From NCBI GenBank assembly GCA_023853785.1, contig JAJIRX010000199.1, forward strand, positions 1-37,957: a stretch of DNA of 37,957 nucleotides. The letters are read 5' to 3'. Each line of letters begins with the position of its first letter. Positions within the stretch are counted from its first letter, which is position 1. The DNA is from Psilocybe azurescens (Eukaryota > Basidiomycota > Agaricomycetes > Agaricales > Agrocybaceae). Positions 33,582 through 37,957 of the stretch are shown in pieces. The translations under genes and the position numbers were made by a program. The notes beneath the pieces were generated by a model, which worked only from the letters and a program-made list of their open reading frames with translations, ran no database searches and was not told the DNA's origin.

Positions 33582-35935
33582 CCTCTGACTCAGACAACGC
33601 CACCGACTTCTATGACTCGCATGACTCACTTGCGGTACCTTCACATGATTCATGAAACGCTATCCCCGCCAGATTCAGGGGAATCCCATGATGCTTCGCA
33701 GAACAATGAAACCACCCAAGAAGGAAATGACGTCAATCCCTGGACGCGCACCCCAATTGAACATGATTGGCCAGGACTCACAGAAGCTGATCGTGGATGG
33801 AGATCGCCCTGGCCAGAACCCACGTATGTCCGCACACATGATGATACTGAATACTCAGCCGAAGATTACAACTCGGAGCCGAGCGAACAACAAGAAGACG
33901 AAGAAGAATTGGATGAGCCTCCTCCCTTACAATCCCCAAATGGATATATTAATCACCAAACGACATTCTATTCCCTAATGCTCACATTACCGCCACAGGA
34001 CTTGACACGGTCGCCGCTTTGAAGACTGGACTCTCAGGGACACCACTCGACGAGCCTGCATCAATGAAACTTATACATTCGAACAAGGGACGGCTTTTGT
34101 GCATTTTATTTATGGTAACACGGACAACTCTCCTGCCTCATATAACGCCAGTCCTGCTCCCCTGAAATCATTCATGCACCTGCAGACCCAACATCCCCTC
34201 ATCGTCACTACCACTGAGGAGCCAATGGGTCAAAGATTCTCAACGCCTGCAGCCTCTGCCTCTCCCTCCTATTTGATTTCCGTCACAACTCAAACGACGA
34301 CCACCGCCGATTCCGCCGACGCAATTAGTCTGGACGCTTCCGAAAACGACCAGCAGATAGAAGAGTTGGGTGTGCGTCAGTCAATCAATTCGCCTGCTAT
34401 CACAGAGGAATTTCGCTCTTACGCACTCCAAGTCCGACTGTCCGACTTCCCACCAGACCCCTCAACGATGCGGATCGACAGATCGGGAATGTTGTCTTTT
34501 GTCTGTGGCACACACTTCCTCTACGGATGACGTCAACATCTTGGACGTTATGGAGGTTGTTCGTGTCCTTCTTCTTAATCTGGGCCGTTGAAGAAGATTT
34601 CTCGCGACAGTTGTTTTGACACGATCGGAGAATCGCTTTCATCCTCAGGACGAAGATAGTGATATGGAATCTCCAAGTCTCACACAGAAGAGCTTATTCT
34701 CGACACTAGCAATGTGGATTCTCCGGCAGATCCAGACAACTCAGAGGAAGACTCTTACCATGGAATGGGTGTGTATTGACTGCATGGGTTAGTTAATTGT
34801 TTTTCCATATCGTTCTTTTGGTTTACATCACGGACACTTATGTACATTATTCTCTCGACCGAAATGTCATTAAATAATGTTTATTTATTCTCCATGTTTT
34901 TTTCTTAACGTTCCTTTGTATATATAGTTGGTTTCATCGACCAAACGCCGCTAAACTAACGTTATTTATTCATCAACTTTTTTATTTTATCTGTTCCATT
35001 TTCATTCTGACTCCCTACTCTTCGCATTTATCTCATCGCTTCCATTGTCCAGTTTCTTTCATGTCTTTGTTTTACACTTTCAACTTCTTTTTCCTTCTCC
35101 ATCCGCCTTATCTTTTTCCTCTTCCGTTTCTTCCCTCTGCAGTTCAAGTCCATCAATCGCTCAACTCCATGGGAGAAAATTGCTATCCTCTCGCCTCAAC
35201 CCACTTTTGCTATCAGATCAGAATTACATTGGTCACACGCAGGACCTCCTCCTCAACAGCTTCCTCGCACATATCCTCTGTTTGTTTGCGGTCAAAGAGT
35301 TCGTTGATGGTATTACTGGAAACGGAATCCATAACATCATCTCGGCTCGATATGTCCAGAGTGTCACCTTTCCCACTAATGCGGAAAGACGAAATCTATC
35401 TGTGTCTATCATCAACCTCGATACCTGAATTCTCAGCTTACTTTCAAAGAATGGGTGGATCCTCCGAACAACAGCCACACAGCAAATCACAGCCAAAGAC
35501 AATCGAAATGACCATTATTCAAATCATCCTTATCCATACATATATTCCTTCACTTCCATATCTACCTTTATCCTGAAATCCCATCATCCATTTCCTACCA
35601 TACAAACGAGTGGATCAAAGTTAAACCTATCAACAAATCACTCCAGCGTATGCCAAAGTTATTCGACAATTCAGTGACCCCTCCTATCACTTCCTTTACT
35701 GCCTACCCGTCCTTCAGACTTCACCTATACCGCAAAATTAACACCTGAACGTATTCAATCCATGAAAATCAACACCAACCAATTCCTATGGCCCGAAGAA
35801 AAAAACTTCTCCACATCCTTCAGCTCAATGACGCTTCCTTAGCACTTAATCAGAACGTGGCACATTTTCTGAAGACTATTTTTCCCCTTATATTCTACCT
35901 GTCAAGATCATGAACCATGGGTTGTAAATATTCCT
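33582..35935 (+). other. Low-complexity spacer between protease and pol of element 2
   Basis: 33600-34560 has Ser/Thr/Asp/Pro-rich open stretches (such as SEPSEQQEDEEELDEPPPLQ) with no domain. 34790-35050 is AT-rich and looks non-coding. 35050-35580 has short pyrimidine-rich frames. Related Agaricomycete elements also carry a long variable region between protease and RT, so this need not be a separate insertion. Confidence 0.5.
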
Positions 35936-37957
35936 ATTCCTCCAGGCCTTCAAGAAGACGTCACAAAGCTCTTACGTGAAAAAGTTGCAGCGGTGTGTAC
36001 GAACCAAGTCAAGCTCCTTATCGATCACCTATTTTCTGGGTCAAGAAGAAAGCGACTGTGCTATCCGTCTTGTCCATGACCTTCAACTCCTCAACTCCAT
36101 TTCTTATCGATGTACCTTCTGTTCTTGATGACTTGCTTGTTCCTTTCGCTGGTCATTCCATCTACACAGTCTTTGACTTATATTGGGGATGACGCATAAA
36201 TTCATCCAGACAGTCGTGATCTTACCACCTTCCAGTCACCTATTGGTCCATTACGACTCACCTCCATGCCTATGGGATATACACAATGCAGTGCTGAATT
36301 TCAAGCCTGTACCACCTTCATTCTACGATGAAATTCCTCATGTTGCCAACGCCTCATCATGATGATACCTATCAAAGGCCCCTCTACGCAGTACCTGGAC
36401 GCCTCAGGAAATCCAGAAACCATTCCAGAAAATCCAGGGATCCGACGCTTTGTCTGGGAACATGCTCAGGACGTTCACCGAATCATATCGTATGGGATGT
36501 GCTGAGCCACGCTTCTGGGTCTAAAACTCAGCTCGCTCAGCCTGAAGTACTTATTCTTGGACAAAAATGTACACCAGAAGGTCGCCTGCCTGACGATTCC
36601 AAAGTCGAGAAGATCATCAATTGGCCTAGACCCAAGAATATTCGTGATGTCCGTGCTTTCTAGGACTTTCGGAACAGTCCGCGGATCAAGAATTATTCCA
36701 CACTCATCCGACCTCTCACCGAACTCTATCGCAAGGATCAACCTTTATTTGGACTGATATCCAGAACTTGCTTCCTAACACTCAAAGAAATTGTTATTGA
36801 TCCCCTATCCTCCGCTTCCATTGATTATACTTCTGAACTCCCAGTTATCCTTTCTGTCGACACTTCTCAAATTGCCGTTGGATTTATTTTGTCTCAAATT
36901 GCCCCTTCTGGACGTCGCCGTCATCCTGCTCGCTATGGTTCCATACCCATGAATCCCGAGAAGCTCGTTATAGTCAACCCAAGTTGGAGCTCTATGGTCT
37001 TTTCCGTGCTCTACGTCACTACCGTTTGCATCTTATTGGAGTCAAGAATCTTCACGTTGAAGTAGACGCCAAATACATCAAAGGCATGCTTAATTAACCT
37101 GATCTTCAACCTAACGCTTCTATGAACCGCTGGATCCAAGGCATTCTACTCTTCGACTTCACTCTATTCATGTCAGCAGGAAGTCATCGTGGACCTGATG
37201 GTCTTTCCTGACGAGAGCCACTGAAGACGAACTCAATGAGCCACAAGAAGAAGATGATTGGCTTGACGATATTGCTCTTTAACCACCTATGCCCTTTTTC
37301 CTGTTTTCTTTAGACGTCCCACTTCACTTCTTCTTATCATCCTTCCTCACTTCCTTCATTTATTTGACCGCGAATCATCAAGACGAAAGCCTTCACAAAA
37401 TTTATCAATTTCTTCAAGACCAAATTATGCCTATTTCAACAACATTCAAGCTCAACGACGATTCCTCGCACGTGCCTCTCAATTTTATCTCAAAGACAAC
37501 CTCATGTATAATGACATTTGACGCTCCTCCACTATGTGTCATCCTTGATGCCAACAAACGCCTTCTAGTATTAACTCAAGCACATGAAGAACTAGGTCAC
37601 GTGGTCTATATGAGTCTTTGGAGTTATACGCCTTCGCTTATTGGCCTTTCATGTTCCAGGATATTAAACATCACCTCGCTACCTGCCACCAATGTCAAGT
37701 TCGATCCACCAAGAAGTCTGAAGTCCCCATTTCCATTCAGCCACACATCCCATCTTCACTCATCATCAACGCCGATGTTCTCTTCATGCCTAGATCTGGT
37801 AAATTCCGATACATGGTTATAGCACGAGACGATCTATCACGTGCACCGGAAGGACGCGCTCTCAAGACCATCAAGTCTAAGAGATGGCTAACTTTTTCTG
37901 GGAAGAGATTATATGTCGCTACTGAGCCATAGGACAAGTTCGAACAGATAATGGATC
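35936..37957 (+). CDS. Element 2 pol: reverse transcriptase, RNase H, integrase (partial)
   Basis: Pol in broken frames up to the window end. RT fingers: GVYEPSQAPYRSPIFWVKKK and IRLVHDLQLLNSISY, then VLDDLLVPFAGHSIYTVFDL, SPIGPLRLTSMPMGYTQCSA and FQACTTFIL. The catalytic Asp-Asp position (36353-36368) does not read FIDD as expected. RNase H: LPVILSVDTSQIAVGFILSQ, YSQPKLELYGLFRALRHYR and VEVDAKYIKGMLN, followed by FDFTLF. Integrase zinc-finger remnant: LTQAHEELGH and CHQCQ (HH-CC). The integrase core starts MPRSGKFRYMVIARDDLS, with VRTDNGS at the very edge. Some breaks are homopolymer contractions (for example AAA at 36049-36051). Others, such as the in-frame TAA near 37096, are substitutions. 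Confidence 0.85.

Larger units (their letters stand above)
28800..37957 (+). mobile_element. Ty3/Gypsy element 2 (gag-DUF4100 type), runs off the window
   Basis: Plus-strand LTR retrotransposon comprising a long 5' LTR, primer-binding site, gag with CCHC knuckle, DUF4100-like segment, retropepsin, a low-complexity spacer of about 2.3 kb, then RT, RNase H and integrase, cut by the window end. The order and sequence style match a family widespread in Agaricomycetes. The 3' LTR is not seen. Confidence 0.85.

Noticed and set aside
35280..35427. Possible second retropepsin (DGITGNGIHNIISARY)
   Set aside because: It faintly resembles D-S-G-A-T-x-N-x-I-S but has extra residues and no second conserved block. 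The convincing protease is at about 32980-33240.

Overview
The window looks like nuclear DNA of a basidiomycete fungus, most likely an Agaricomycete. Its genes are split by many 45-75 bp GT-AG introns. It has a cellulose-directed AA9 copper oxygenase with a CBM1 domain, a STAND-type NACHT NTPase of the kind abundant in mushrooms, and Ty3/Gypsy elements of a type common in Agaricomycetes (gag, DUF4100-like domain, retropepsin). No rRNA, tRNA or CRISPR was recognised.

Layout. About 1-790: weak coding signal ending in a possible membrane anchor. 1132-2688 (-): AA9 LPMO with CBM1. 3838-5962 (-): UDP-glycosyltransferase copy A, frame-broken, with a duplicated 3' end beside it. 6656-8232 (-): stomatin/SPFH protein. 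8812-10274: remnants of a probable DDE transposase and a LINE C-terminus. 11292-13452 (+): intact 11-exon UDP-glycosyltransferase copy B, a paralogue of A in inverted orientation. 13934-16858 (-): EH-domain/coiled-coil protein. 17186-19852 (+): NACHT NTPase. 19953-20907 (-): intact CmcJ/GA4-desaturase-like oxygenase, convergent with the NACHT gene. 21790-22301 (+): degraded gene fragment. 22788-23156: possible solo LTR.

23250-25703 is strikingly CpG-depleted, with none at all over about 1.64 kb, yet holds an open two-exon gene of unknown function. It stops at the LTR of a minus-strand Gypsy/chromovirus (25704-28799). That element is cut inside its RNase H by the 5' LTR of a second, plus-strand Gypsy element (28800 to the window end).

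The most consequential observation concerns the sequence itself. Five host genes and both Gypsy elements lose frame at single positions where adding one base to a short homopolymer restores a conserved protein. About 20 such sites are all of the same sign. This fits uncorrected homopolymer contraction in the assembly better than independent pseudogenisation, so most 'broken' genes here are probably intact in the organism. I found no multi-gene arrangement that amounts to a new pathway. The best biological leads are the CpG-free block with its open gene, the inverted glycosyltransferase pair and the nested retroelements.
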